A program made the translations under genes and the position numbers. The notes beneath the pieces were generated by a model. It was given only the letters and a program-made list of their open reading frames with translations, did not search any database and was not told the origin of the DNA. This document shows, piece by piece, positions 32,996 to 41,361 of a DNA stretch of 48,070 nt. Source of the DNA: Bacillus renqingensis (lineage in GTDB: Bacteria; Bacillota; Bacilli; Bacillales; Cytobacillaceae); the NCBI RefSeq assembly GCF_016464375.1, contig NZ_JADDIU010000036.1:1-48070 (forward strand), in the 5' to 3' direction. Positions within the stretch are counted from its first letter, which is position 1; the number at the start of each line of letters is the position of its first letter.

Positions 32996-33038
32996 AATAG
33001 ATAAGACACTAGGTGTTACTGCCAGTGTCTTACCTATT
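32996..33038 (+). terminator. Hairpin, possible partial terminator between GH2 and GH43
   Basis: AAGACACT (33003-33010) pairs with AGTGTCTT (33024-33031), extended by AATAG/CTATT across a 2-nt internal loop, followed by an AT-rich, T-containing stretch. It may reduce transcription into the GH43 gene. Confidence 0.5.
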
Positions 33039-33108
33039 ATTATATATTTTCAGAGTAGAGTTTTATTTTAACGATAAATTCAGTCAAACCAATATGGAGG
33101 GACTAATA

Positions 33109-34110
33109 ATGGAAACAGAAGCTCACAATATTGTAACAAGTCAAAAAGATGAAATGTTTATGAATCCCCTGCTCGAAAGCGGTCCAGATCCTTATATTTA
33201 TAAACATACAGACGGTTACTATTATTTTACAGTAACGTTGTCTGATCATATAGCCATTTGGAAGAGTCCGACCATAACAGGAATTTCAGCATCAGAGAAA
33301 AAGATAATATGGTCTCCTCCAGCAGAAGGTCCGTATAGCCACAATATTTGGGCTCCTGAAATACACGATATAAATGGGAAATGGTATATTTATTTCACTG
33401 CTAACGATGGTGGTGGGGATGACACTCGTCAAATCTTTGTACTTGAAAATTCTTCACCAAATCCATTGCTGGGCAGCTGGGATTTCAAGGGTGCGGTGAA
33501 TACCGAACATCCTGGTTTAGATGGAACCGTTCTTCAGCATAAAAATGAATTATATTTTGTTTACTCTGGATATGGGTATTTTCCTGATTATGGATCAGCA
33601 CTTTACATAGCAAAAATGGCAAACCCATGGACACTAATAGGTGAAAACATATTAATATCGGCACCGTCGGATGACTGGGAGAAACAAGGTGGAATGGCAA
33701 TAAATGAAGGGCCTATATTTCTGAAACGGAACGGCAAAGTTTTTCTGGTTTTTTCTGCAAGCGCAACATGGTCTGATGACTATTGCTTAGGGATGCTTAC
33801 AGCATGTGAAACGGCAAATCTTCTTGATCCTGATTCTTGGGCAAAGCACCCAGGACCAGTTTTCTCGAAAAGTGTAAAAAACCGAGTATTTTCCCCTGGG
33901 CATAATAGCTTTACACAATCCCCAGACGGAACTGAGGACTGGATCGTCTACCACGCATTTTCGTTTTCAGAGGCTGAAGGAGACCATGGTCTGGGAAGGC
34001 TCCGGAATCCAAGAGCTCAAAAAGTCAATTGGAAACAAGATGGTACTCCTGACTTTGGCACCCCACTACCAGCCTATACACCAATGCTCAAACCTTCTGG
34101 AGAAGTATAG
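33109..34110 (+). CDS. Glycoside hydrolase family 43 enzyme (probable alpha-L-arabinofuranosidase)
   Basis: A 333-residue five-bladed propeller GH43 enzyme. The three catalytic acids are visible: Asp27 in GPDPYIYK (base), Asp138 in GLDGTV (pKa modulator) and Glu200 in NEGPIF (acid). SHNIWAPEIHDINGKWYIYFTAN is a typical propeller segment. There is no signal peptide. TGGAGGG precedes the ATG at 33109; the frame is open to 33013 but without a ribosome site. GH43 enzymes act on arabinans, xylans or galactans; the arabinofuranosidase call is a family-level guess. Confidence 0.88.
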   Translation: METEAHNIVTSQKDEMFMNPLLESGPDPYIYKHTDGYYYFTVTLSDHIAIWKSPTITGISASEKKIIWSPPAEGPYSHNIWAPEIHDINGKWYIYFTANDGGGDDTRQIFVLENSSPNPLLGSWDFKGAVNTEHPGLDGTVLQHKNELYFVYSGYGYFPDYGSALYIAKMANPWTLIGENILISAPSDDWEKQGGMAINEGPIFLKRNGKVFLVFSASATWSDDYCLGMLTACETANLLDPDSWAKHPGPVFSKSVKNRVFSPGHNSFTQSPDGTEDWIVYHAFSFSEAEGDHGLGRLRNPRAQKVNWKQDGTPDFGTPLPAYTPMLKPSGEV

Positions 34111-34307
34111 ACTTTATCTTTAAAAGCAGGAGGGAGTCCCCCTCCCCCCCTAACTGTCCACCCCACGCGCACAATTGTCCACGAATGGTGTCAGGCACCA
34201 ACTTTAACCACAAACAGTATCGCAAAAATTTCCCTTTTATGTTAAAGGAAGAAAACAAATTGTTTAATAAAAAGAGGGCACATCTTTCATTTTATTAGAC
34301 TTATAAT
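34111..34307. other. Gene-free stretch with two hairpins
   Basis: GGAGGG (34129-34134) pairs with CCCTCC (34140-34145) and is followed by a C run. TGGTG and CACCA (34186-34200, loop TCAGG) form a short hairpin whose sequence recurs, as I recall, between genes of many Bacillaceae. There is no T-rich terminator directly after the GH43 gene and no open frame of note. Confidence 0.5.
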
Positions 34308-34402
34308 TTATCCGCAGATTTTTGAGTAATATCCGCGAATCAGATGGGGTTATCCGCGAATTGATGGGCATTATCCGCGCATGTTAGCAAGTTATCCGCG
34401 AA
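34308..34402 (-). repeat. 21-bp-phased array, five copies of TTATCCGCGAA
   Basis: Cores start at 34308 (TTATCCGCAGA), 34329 (ATATCCGCGAA), 34350, 34371 (TTATCCGCGCA) and 34392, each exactly 21 bp apart with 10-bp unrelated spacers. The core is the reverse complement of the one in the array after purD. It lies about 80-170 nt upstream of the aceB promoter. Confidence 0.9.
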
Positions 34403-34480
34403 TCACAAACGAAATCAACATTCTTCTCAATTTTTATAAAAATTTTCAGAAAAGTGGTTTCTTTTTTGTTGATAGTGTTA

Positions 34481-34513
34481 TATAATACAAGACGAGTAAT
34501 AACTCTGTATTAT
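34481..34513. promoter_or_regulatory. aceB promoter -10 with overlapping dyad
   Basis: TATAAT (34481-34486) is a perfect -10 box, with no good -35 box at the right distance. ATAATACA (34482-34489) and TGTATTAT (34506-34513) form a perfect 8-bp inverted repeat, with an inner GAG/CTC, overlapping the -10 and the transcript start. This could be an operator or a leader hairpin of the glyoxylate operon. Confidence 0.5.
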
Positions 34514-34534
34514 AACAAAGAGGTGATATAGTTC

Positions 34535-36127
34535 ATGTCGACACAAACGACAGGTATTGAAGTAATTGGGGCATTGAAAGCCCGGTATGGTGAGATTTTG
34601 ACTCCTGAGGCGCTAAAATTTATTGAAGAGTTAGAACGTCATTTTGGTGCCAGGAGAGAGGAACTGTTACAGTCCAGACAAAAACGGCAGGAAGAAATCA
34701 ACAATGGAAAGCTGCCTGACTTTCTTCCCGAAACAAAGCATATTCGCAATGGGGACTGGACCATTGCACCGCTGCCGCAAGACCTTCAGGATCGCCGGGT
34801 GGAAATTACCGGACCGACAGACCGAAAAATGGTCATTAATGCCCTGAATTCAGGGGCAAAACTATTCATGGCCGACTTTGAAGATGCCACATCACCGACA
34901 TGGGAAAATGTCATTGAGGGCCAAATTAATTTACGAGATGCCATAAGACGGACCATTTCCTTTGAAGGTCCCAATGGAAAAAAATATGAACTGAATAAAC
35001 AAACAGCTGTGCTTATTGTGAGGCCGCGTGGTCTCCATTTAGTGGAAAAGCATATTCTTATAGACGGGAAGCCAATTTCGGGAAGCTTTCTCGATTTCGG
35101 ACTTTATTTTTTCCATAATGCCAAAGAACTATTGGCAAGGGGCACAGGTCCTTACTTTTACCTGCCGAAGCTTGAAAGCCATCTAGAAGCCCGGCTATGG
35201 AATGATATATTTGTGTTCGCACAAGAAAAGCTTGCCATCCCGCAAGGAACCATTAAAGCGACCGTGCTTATTGAGACAATCTTGGCGGCGTTTGAAATGG
35301 ATGAAATTCTCTATGAGTTAAAGGAACATTCAGCAGGCTTAAACTGTGGCAGGTGGGATTATATCTTTAGCTATTTGAAAAAGCTGCGCCATCAGGACAA
35401 TGTGATTCTACCGGATCGTTCACAAGTGACGATGACCACTCCGTTTATGCGTTCATACTCCTTGCTGACGATTCAAACATGTCATCGCCGTAAGGCACCG
35501 GCAATGGGGGGAATGGCCGCGCAAATCCCGGTGAAAAATAACCCGCAGGCAAATGAAGAAGCATTTGGAAAAGTGCGCGCAGACAAAGAGCGTGAGGCAC
35601 GCGATGGTCATGACGGGACATGGGTTGCCCACCCGGGACTGGTTCCTATAGCAATGGAGGTATTTAACCGTGAAATGCCAACGCCGAACCAAATCCATAC
35701 AACCAAGCAGCTTAAAATCACGGTTACCCCTCAAGATTTACTTGAAGTACCAAAGGGCACGATTACGGAAGAAGGTGTTCGAACCAATATCAATGTCGGG
35801 ATTCAATATGTAGCTTCCTGGCTTTCCGGTAGAGGAGCGGCACCGATCTACAATTTGATGGAGGATGCAGCGACGGCAGAAATCTCACGAGCTCAGCTTT
35901 GGCAGTGGATTCGCCACCCTAAGGGAATCTTGAGCGACGGCAGGAAAATAACCGCTGACATATATGAACAACTGAAGAAGGAAGAATTGGAAAAAATCAA
36001 ACAGGAGATAGGGGAAGAGGCATATGCAGGCGGCCGGTTTGATGAGGCTGTACAACTGTTTGATAATCTGATTTTACAAGACGAATTTGTTGATTTCTTA
36101 ACCTTACCGGGTTATGAGCAATTATAA
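34535..36127 (+). CDS. aceB: Malate synthase A
   Basis: Glyoxylate-shunt enzyme of 530 residues that condenses glyoxylate with acetyl-CoA to malate. Landmarks of the A-type enzyme: [56 protein letters not shown] and [23 protein letters not shown] precedes the ATG. It is followed after 28 nt by aceA. The pair lets the cell grow on acetate or fatty acids; B. subtilis 168 lacks it, other Bacillaceae have it. Confidence 0.96.
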   Translation: MSTQTTGIEVIGALKARYGEILTPEALKFIEELERHFGARREELLQSRQKRQEEINNGKLPDFLPETKHIRNGDWTIAPLPQDLQDRRVEITGPTDRKMVINALNSGAKLFMADFEDATSPTWENVIEGQINLRDAIRRTISFEGPNGKKYELNKQTAVLIVRPRGLHLVEKHILIDGKPISGSFLDFGLYFFHNAKELLARGTGPYFYLPKLESHLEARLWNDIFVFAQEKLAIPQGTIKATVLIETILAAFEMDEILYELKEHSAGLNCGRWDYIFSYLKKLRHQDNVILPDRSQVTMTTPFMRSYSLLTIQTCHRRKAPAMGGMAAQIPVKNNPQANEEAFGKVRADKEREARDGHDGTWVAHPGLVPIAMEVFNREMPTPNQIHTTKQLKITVTPQDLLEVPKGTITEEGVRTNINVGIQYVASWLSGRGAAPIYNLMEDAATAEISRAQLWQWIRHPKGILSDGRKITADIYEQLKKEELEKIKQEIGEEAYAGGRFDEAVQLFDNLILQDEFVDFLTLPGYEQL

Positions 36128-36155
36128 AAAATAGATTAATAGGAGGAATAGAAAA

Positions 36156-37439
36156 ATGACGGATGCAAGAGTAACTCAATTACAAGAAAGCTGGGAAATG
36201 GATGATCGCTGGAAGGGGATAACAAGACCCTATACGGCAGAGGATGTTATCAAGCTTCGCGGTTCGATGGATATTGAACATACTTTGGCAAAAAAAGGCG
36301 CTGAAAAGCTTTGGAAGCTAGTAAACGAAGAAGACTATATCAATGCCCTTGGCGCCCTAACAGGAAACCAAGCTGTGCAGCAAGTAAAGGCGGGTCTGAA
36401 AGCGATCTACTTAAGCGGTTGGCAGGTCGCAGCAGATGCAAACCTATCAGGGCATATGTATCCTGATCAAAGCTTGTACCCTGCAAACAGTGTTCCAGCA
36501 GTCGTAAAGAGAATTAATCAAGCGCTTCAACGCGCTGACCAAATCACCCACTCTGAAGGCGACGATTCGATTGACTGGTTCGCGCCGATTGTTGCCGATG
36601 CGGAGGCCGGCTTCGGCGGTCAATTGAACTGTTTTGAACTAATGAAGGGGATGATTGAAGCAGGTGCGGCCGGCGTTCACTTTGAGGACCAGCTTTCATC
36701 TGAGAAAAAATGCGGCCACCTAGGCGGAAAAGTACTGCTTCCAACTCAAACGGCTGTGCGTAACTTAATCGCAGCCCGACTAGCGGCAGATGTAATGGGC
36801 GTTCCAACTGTATTGGTTGCCCGAACGGATGCTAATGCAGCGGATCTTATTACTAGCGATATCGATAGGTATGATGCTCCATTTATTACGGGAGAGCGTA
36901 CACCGGAAGGCTTTTTCCGCACAAAAGCAGGTCTTGACCAGGCCATTGCCCGCGGCTTAGCTTACGCGCCATATGCAGACTTGATTTGGTGTGAAACGTC
37001 CGAGCCTAATATTGAGGAAGCAAGACGCTTTGCGGAGGCAATCCATGAGAAATTCCCTGGAAAACTATTGGCTTATAACTGCTCGCCTTCGTTCAACTGG
37101 AAGGCAAAGCTTGATGAAGAAACGATTGCAAATTTCCAACAAGAACTGGGCAAGATGGGCTATAAGTTCCAATTTGTTACCCTGGCAGGATTTCATGCAC
37201 TTAACCACAGCATGTTTGAGCTTGCTCGCGGCTACAAGGATCGCGGCATGGCAGCATACTCTGAATTGCAGCAAGCAGAATTTGCCAGCGAGCAATACGG
37301 CTATTCTGCAACACGCCACCAGCGTGAAGTTGGTACAGGTTACTTCGATCAAGTTTCTATGGTCATCACTGGCGGGACCTCTTCAACTACAGCATTGAAG
37401 GGCTCTACGGAGGAAGCACAATTTACAGGTGCAAAATAA
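36156..37439 (+). CDS. aceA: Isocitrate lyase
   Basis: A 427-residue isocitrate lyase that splits isocitrate into glyoxylate and succinate, supplying aceB. The catalytic loop KKCGHLGGK contains Cys186. Metal and substrate residues lie in [16 protein letters not shown] and [12 protein letters not shown], and NCSPSFNWK is typical. ATAGGAGG precedes the ATG. The gene ends at a strong terminator, so aceB-aceA form a two-gene operon. Confidence 0.97.
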   Translation: MTDARVTQLQESWEMDDRWKGITRPYTAEDVIKLRGSMDIEHTLAKKGAEKLWKLVNEEDYINALGALTGNQAVQQVKAGLKAIYLSGWQVAADANLSGHMYPDQSLYPANSVPAVVKRINQALQRADQITHSEGDDSIDWFAPIVADAEAGFGGQLNCFELMKGMIEAGAAGVHFEDQLSSEKKCGHLGGKVLLPTQTAVRNLIAARLAADVMGVPTVLVARTDANAADLITSDIDRYDAPFITGERTPEGFFRTKAGLDQAIARGLAYAPYADLIWCETSEPNIEEARRFAEAIHEKFPGKLLAYNCSPSFNWKAKLDEETIANFQQELGKMGYKFQFVTLAGFHALNHSMFELARGYKDRGMAAYSELQQAEFASEQYGYSATRHQREVGTGYFDQVSMVITGGTSSTTALKGSTEEAQFTGAK

Positions 37440-37450
37440 TTAACGTTGGT

Positions 37451-37485
37451 AAATCCCTGTCTCCTTTTTGGAGTCAGGGATTTTT
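37451..37485 (+). terminator. Terminator of the aceBA operon
   Basis: AAATCCCTG and CAGGGATTT pair, with inner CTCC/GGAG around five T, followed by a T run. Confidence 0.9.
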
Positions 37486-37576
37486 CGTGGTTTAAAACGT
37501 ATATCGGTTATGTCTGGAACGTTTTTTTGGCTATAATCATAGGTAATAGTAGTTTCTTATATTGGAGATGATTTAG

Positions 37577-38002
37577 TTGAAAAAGCCGAACGTCGAGGAG
37601 GTCCTGCAGCAAGGGATAACCGGACCGTTAGAAACAAAGCCGGAGGAGCGCCGCAAATATTTAGGGACGTTACGCGAACGGATTGTTATTGCCCTTAAGA
37701 AGGATCAAGTGGCTGAAGAAGAGGTATACCCGCAAGTTGAACAGAATATGAAGGTATACCCAAAAGCTCATCTTTTCCTAAATGGGACAATGCCATATGA
37801 GCAATTATCCAAATATGTAAAAATGGCTGCAAAAAACAATATTGACCATACTATTGTAACGAATAAGGAACGAGACACGGATATTGGCTTGGTGCTGGCA
37901 ATGGATTACGCCATTGACAAGGAGGAGATATTGATTACTAAAAAAGCCTTGAAAGAACCAGAAGAGGAGAAAGGATTCTTTGCCAAATTATTTAAACGAT
38001 AG
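37577..38002 (+). CDS. yueI: DUF1694 protein YueI
   Basis: A 141-residue DUF1694 family protein, soluble and of unknown function. It shows VEEVLQQGITGPLETKPEERRKYLG at the start, LRERIVIALKKDQV and a central segment containing LFLNG near NNIDHTIVTNKERDTDIGLVLAMDYAI. The TTG at 37577 follows GGAGATGAT, a good match to the anti-Shine-Dalgarno sequence. TATAAT at 37532-37537 may be its -10 box; the -35 is unclear. It is monocistronic between two terminators. Confidence 0.85.
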   Translation: MKKPNVEEVLQQGITGPLETKPEERRKYLGTLRERIVIALKKDQVAEEEVYPQVEQNMKVYPKAHLFLNGTMPYEQLSKYVKMAAKNNIDHTIVTNKERDTDIGLVLAMDYAIDKEEILITKKALKEPEEEKGFFAKLFKR

Positions 38003-38060
38003 GAACAGGGGGACGGCTCCTGTGCTTCCTCGTGGGTAGCATAAGCGCTGTCCCCTTTAT
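38003..38060 (+). terminator. Terminator after yueI, of a GGGGGACGG hairpin type
   Basis: GGGGACGGC near 38009 can pair with GCTGTCCCC near 38048, followed by TTTATTTTATTTTTTT. An alternative pairing of AGGAACAGG with CCTG and TCCT is also possible. Similar G-rich elements with gacgg and gtcccc, as I recall, are scattered through Bacillaceae genomes. Confidence 0.65.
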
Positions 38061-38116
38061 TTTATTTTTTTAAAAATAGAAAAAAGGTCCTATAAATTTT
38101 TGTTAGTTTTATAAAA

Positions 38117-38188
38117 TGTTGTAGACAACAGGATAAATTACCTGTAATTTCTTATAATAAGGTCTATTTTTTCAAAGTTTACTAGACC
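38117..38188. other. Three dyads in the gap between convergent yueI and the amidohydrolase gene
   Basis: TGTTGTAGACAACA (38117-38130) has perfect 6-bp arms of the kind bound by GntR-family repressors. AAATTACCTGTAATTT (38135-38150) has perfect 7-bp arms. GGTCTA (about 38161-38166) pairs with TAGACC some 16 nt later. The last could be a weak terminator for the minus-strand operon; the first two have no adjacent promoter. Confidence 0.45.
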
Positions 38189-38219
38189 ATTTTATTTAAC
38201 GGTTATAAAGATATTATCT

Positions 38220-39455
38220 CTATTCTAATAGTGAATCTAATTTAATAACGGCCTCTAATATTATTTTTCTAGCTGCTTCAATGTCTTCGGGCGTGCTATA
38301 TTCTTCCGGACAATGGCTTTTACCATCAATACTTCTTACGAATAACATGGCTGATTTCGTAATCGTTGCCATATGGGCTGCATCATGAACCGCCATACTG
38401 GACAAATTCATATAAGGTATTTTAAGTTGCTCAGCTGCGTCCTGTAAAGTTTTTCTGATGTCTGTATCTAGATTAACTGGTTTTTGGTTTAAAAAAGGAG
38501 CTTGTTGTATATCGATTTTTCTCCTATAAGCTATATCGTTCCATTTTTCTTGCAAGAAACTAAGTGCATTTTGAATGTTTTCTTCCGTCTCTCCTCTTAG
38601 TTCCAAAACAAAATCCACTTGTCCAGGAATAATATTAGCGGCATTTGGTATCACATTTAATCTGCCAACGGTCCCTACTACTCCATGATTAGGATTTTGA
38701 CAATAACGCTCTACGGCTAGGATCATTTCTGAGGCGGCCGTTAAAGCATCTTTTCTAAGATCCATCATGGTTGTACCGCAGTGATTCGCTTCACCTGTAA
38801 CCTTAATATGGCTTCGATAGGTTCCTACAATATGATCAACTATAGCGACAGGTAAATGATGGCTCTCTAATCGTTTTCCTTGCTCAATATGAAGTTCCAA
38901 AAAAGCCTTTTTATCTTGTCTTAATTCTGTCATGAATGAATATTTTTCGAGGCCACCGCCAACTTTTTTAAGTGCATCGCTTAATAGAAATCCACGTGAA
39001 TCTTGAACATGCTGCAGCCTATCAACTGTCAGTTTACCGGCAAAGGATCGGCTCCCAAAGGTGGGGAGATTAAAATCATTTGACTCTTCGGCTGTAAATG
39101 AAACAATTTCAATATCATGATCGAGAAGGATATGATTTTCCTTTAGGGTTTGTATGATTTCTATTGCCATCAGTACGCCTAATGGTCCGTCATACTTCCC
39201 GCCATTTGGAACAGAGTCAAGATGTGATCCTATTACAATGCTGCCACGTTTTAATCCGCTCCCTTTTAAATTCCCCCAAATATTCCCTGCACCATCAATG
39301 ACAATGGATAATCCTAACTCCTTTAGATCTTGTATAAATAGCTTGCGAATTTCAAGATCTGCTTCAGAAAAGCTGGGTCTTGTGACACCGCCATTGTCAT
39401 TAGCTCCATATTTTGCATACTTTTCGATATTTGATAAAACACGACTTCCGGTCAT
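38220..39455 (-). CDS. M20-type Zn/Mn amidohydrolase (N-carbamoyl-L-amino acid hydrolase/allantoate amidohydrolase family)
   Basis: A 411-residue metallo-amidase of the HyuC/AllC/beta-ureidopropionase group, hydrolysing carbamoyl or ureido C-N bonds. Metal ligands are visible: His78 in SHLDSVP, Asp89 in GGKYDGPLG, Glu123-Glu124 in AEESNDF, His189 in HIEQG, and a late His in KSHCPEE. NHCGTTMMDLRKDA is the dimerisation-domain motif. No strong Shine-Dalgarno site is next to the ATG (AAAAGGGG lies about 15 nt away). It is the last gene of the leftward operon, separated from the DUF1028 gene by 115 nt with a weak terminator-like hairpin. The substrate is unknown. Confidence 0.88.
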   Translation of the reverse strand: MTGSRVLSNIEKYAKYGANDNGGVTRPSFSEADLEIRKLFIQDLKELGLSIVIDGAGNIWGNLKGSGLKRGSIVIGSHLDSVPNGGKYDGPLGVLMAIEIIQTLKENHILLDHDIEIVSFTAEESNDFNLPTFGSRSFAGKLTVDRLQHVQDSRGFLLSDALKKVGGGLEKYSFMTELRQDKKAFLELHIEQGKRLESHHLPVAIVDHIVGTYRSHIKVTGEANHCGTTMMDLRKDALTAASEMILAVERYCQNPNHGVVGTVGRLNVIPNAANIIPGQVDFVLELRGETEENIQNALSFLQEKWNDIAYRRKIDIQQAPFLNQKPVNLDTDIRKTLQDAAEQLKIPYMNLSSMAVHDAAHMATITKSAMLFVRSIDGKSHCPEEYSTPEDIEAARKIILEAVIKLDSLLE

Positions 39456-39500
39456 TTTCGAGTCTTTCAGCCCCTTTTATAGATTATGTGTAATGAAAAG

Positions 39501-39528
39501 AGACGAAAATAATCAACAATTTTCGCCT
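39501..39528 (-). terminator. Terminator-like hairpin between DUF1028 and amidohydrolase genes
   Basis: On the minus strand AGGCGAAAAT pairs with ATTTTCGTCT (one G-T pair) around an 8-nt loop, followed by CTTTTCATT. The short T run suggests partial termination. Confidence 0.45.
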
Positions 39529-39570
39529 TTTAATCAGTTGTTTTTAATCGATTAGCTTGAATATGAACCT

Positions 39571-40248
39571 TTACTGGTCTCCTTTTACGCCATAGGAAGG
39601 AGCTATTTCAGGATTAATGGCCCTCACTTTATAATCATCTGCTTGCGGCCTGTAAATTTCCCACAGATTTTTTAAGTCTTGAAGTGGATCGTTACTATAA
39701 TCCACGCGTAAGTCGATATAGGCAAAAGGGGCGTCTGGAACATAAATCAATAAGGCAATCGAATGCTCCTGATCTAATTCTCCTCCCATCTTAAAGCCCA
39801 TCTCAATGGATGAAATTAGTCGTTGGGCTAAAGACCGATTTTTGTTGGCTAAAAAGTTTTGTCCCATCACGTGAGGGATCGAGGGATTACTCAATAGATT
39901 TCCTATAGAGGCTACATTTTTTTCACTAAATTCTCCATGTATCCCAAGAGCTTTTTGACCAGTAAAGACAGCAGCTTTTCCAGATGTATCTACCACGGCT
40001 AATTGACGATATTCCGGGTAATCGGAAGCGAATTTCATGGTACGGATCGCGTTATCCGCATCATAATGTTTTTTTAAAGTGGAAAAGCCAATGTCTGCCA
40101 ATCTAGGATCTGTTACATTTTGTGTAAGGACGATTCCAACATTAGCCTGAATCCAGGGACATCTAGCACCTACAGCGGGGCTGCTTGAAGTAATAATTGC
40201 TCCCAATGCACCTGTCGCTTCACAGCGTCCCGCTACTGAAAACGTCAT
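39571..40248 (-). CDS. DUF1028 protein, putative Ntn-type hydrolase
   Basis: A 225-residue DUF1028 protein starting TFSVAGRCEATGALGAIITSSSPAVGARCPW and continuing with TQNVTDPRLADIG. The ATG at 40248, not the one at 40254, is correctly spaced from GGAGG and puts Thr directly after Met, as expected if the family uses an N-terminal threonine after Met removal (inference from its reported Ntn-hydrolase-like fold). Substrate unknown; family members often lie beside amidases or RidA genes. Here it sits between RidA and the M20 amidohydrolase, which suggests a role in C-N bond cleavage. Confidence 0.82.
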   Translation of the reverse strand: MTFSVAGRCEATGALGAIITSSSPAVGARCPWIQANVGIVLTQNVTDPRLADIGFSTLKKHYDADNAIRTMKFASDYPEYRQLAVVDTSGKAAVFTGQKALGIHGEFSEKNVASIGNLLSNPSIPHVMGQNFLANKNRSLAQRLISSIEMGFKMGGELDQEHSIALLIYVPDAPFAYIDLRVDYSNDPLQDLKNLWEIYRPQADDYKVRAINPEIAPSYGVKGDQ

Positions 40249-40302
40249 TCCCATCCCTCCTCATAATAGAAAGCAGACTCGATACTGCTCTCGTAGATCC
40301 AT

Positions 40303-40734
40303 TTATTCGTTGTCACTAATGACTGCTTCTGCGTCAATTTCTACAAGCATTTCAGGTAGAGCAAGTCCACTGACCACTAATCCGGTGCTTACTGGATAGA
40401 CACCTTTAAAATGTTTAGCAATTACGTCGTAAACTTCTCTACGATAATTACGATCCGTAACATAGGTTGTTAATTTACAAACATCCTCGATTTTACCGCC
40501 TGCTTCTTCTATCAGCTGCTTAATGCAGCGGCAGGCATTCTCTGCTTGTTCAGCAGGATTATTTTCACCATGAAAATTTCCTTTTAAATCAAACCCTGTT
40601 TGTCCTCTTAGAAAAATTCGATTGCCAGCACGAACGGCCATTGAAAATTCATTGACTACATGGTGGGCTTCTTCTCCCATCGTTGAGGGATAAAAGCTAT
40701 TGGTTTCAAATTTACGATATCTTTCAATTTTCAT
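40303..40734 (-). CDS. RidA/YjgF/UK114 family protein, atypical
   Basis: A 143-residue Rid-superfamily protein: NEFSMAVRAGNRIFLRGQTG, PAEQAENACRCIKQLIEEAGG, CKLTTYVTDRNYR and VEIDAEAVI fit the family. Archetypal RidA imine deaminases have an arginine in a PARxT-type segment before the last strand; here residues 113-117 read YPVST, so that arginine is missing. It probably belongs to one of the Rid subgroups without imine-deaminase activity. In the uracil Rut pathway a related RutC is encoded with flavin enzymes, as here. AAGGAGAA precedes the ATG. Confidence 0.87.
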   Translation of the reverse strand: MKIERYRKFETNSFYPSTMGEEAHHVVNEFSMAVRAGNRIFLRGQTGFDLKGNFHGENNPAEQAENACRCIKQLIEEAGGKIEDVCKLTTYVTDRNYRREVYDVIAKHFKGVYPVSTGLVVSGLALPEMLVEIDAEAVISDNE

Positions 40735-40751
40735 TATTGTTCTCCTTATAT

Positions 40752-41330
40752 TTATAATATTTTTGATAAGACCTTTGTGCGTTTAAAAACATCTGACTTA
40801 TAAAGTTTCCAACCAAGTAGATGTTCGGCTTGAGAATATTGACCTTGCAGCAATAAATCGCGAATTCGTGTTGAAGAGATTATATCACCACCTTGATACT
40901 GGACAGGGGTTAACACCTCGACATGAAAATAATGACGTAAAACTTCAATATTACCTTTTCTTCCTTTTCCAAAATAGAAATTGGGTCCTTCCCATATTTC
41001 AATGGGATGGAGGTCTTTTATTTCTTCTATGAAAATAGGGACCTCTTGTTGAGTAAAAGCTTCATCAAATGAACCAACTATGACATGTTCAGCCCCTAGC
41101 CTCTCGAGGAGATAAAGTTTTTCAGCTAATGTGGTTAATTTCATCCCATTTTTAAAATAGACTTTTGGAGGCGGATCAAAGGTATAAACAACAAAAGGTA
41201 CCCTGTTTCTTTCCGCTCTTTCTTTTGCTTTTTTTAATAAGGTTTGGTGGCCTTTATGGACTCCATCAAACGCGCCAATGCTTAAGACAGATGCTGGAAG
41301 AATTAAAGTACCCGATTTATGAATCTCCAT
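40752..41330 (-). CDS. Stand-alone FAD synthetase (RibF N-terminal domain only)
   Basis: A 192-residue nucleotidyltransferase corresponding to the FMN adenylyltransferase half of bifunctional RibF. The HxGH motif is in FDGVHKGH (His25-His28), and NFYFGKGRKGN and SSTRIRDLLLQG follow. It ends at LLGWKLY plus a short tail; the riboflavin kinase domain is absent and no remnant follows. AGGGGAGGG sets the ATG at 41330. It lies directly after the HpaB-type oxygenase gene, so it probably raises the FAD supply for the reduced-flavin-dependent oxygenase (inference). Confidence 0.87.
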   Translation of the reverse strand: MEIHKSGTLILPASVLSIGAFDGVHKGHQTLLKKAKERAERNRVPFVVYTFDPPPKVYFKNGMKLTTLAEKLYLLERLGAEHVIVGSFDEAFTQQEVPIFIEEIKDLHPIEIWEGPNFYFGKGRKGNIEVLRHYFHVEVLTPVQYQGGDIISSTRIRDLLLQGQYSQAEHLLGWKLYKSDVFKRTKVLSKIL

Positions 41331-41361
41331 TAAACCCTCCCCTTCCAATTAAAATTATGAT

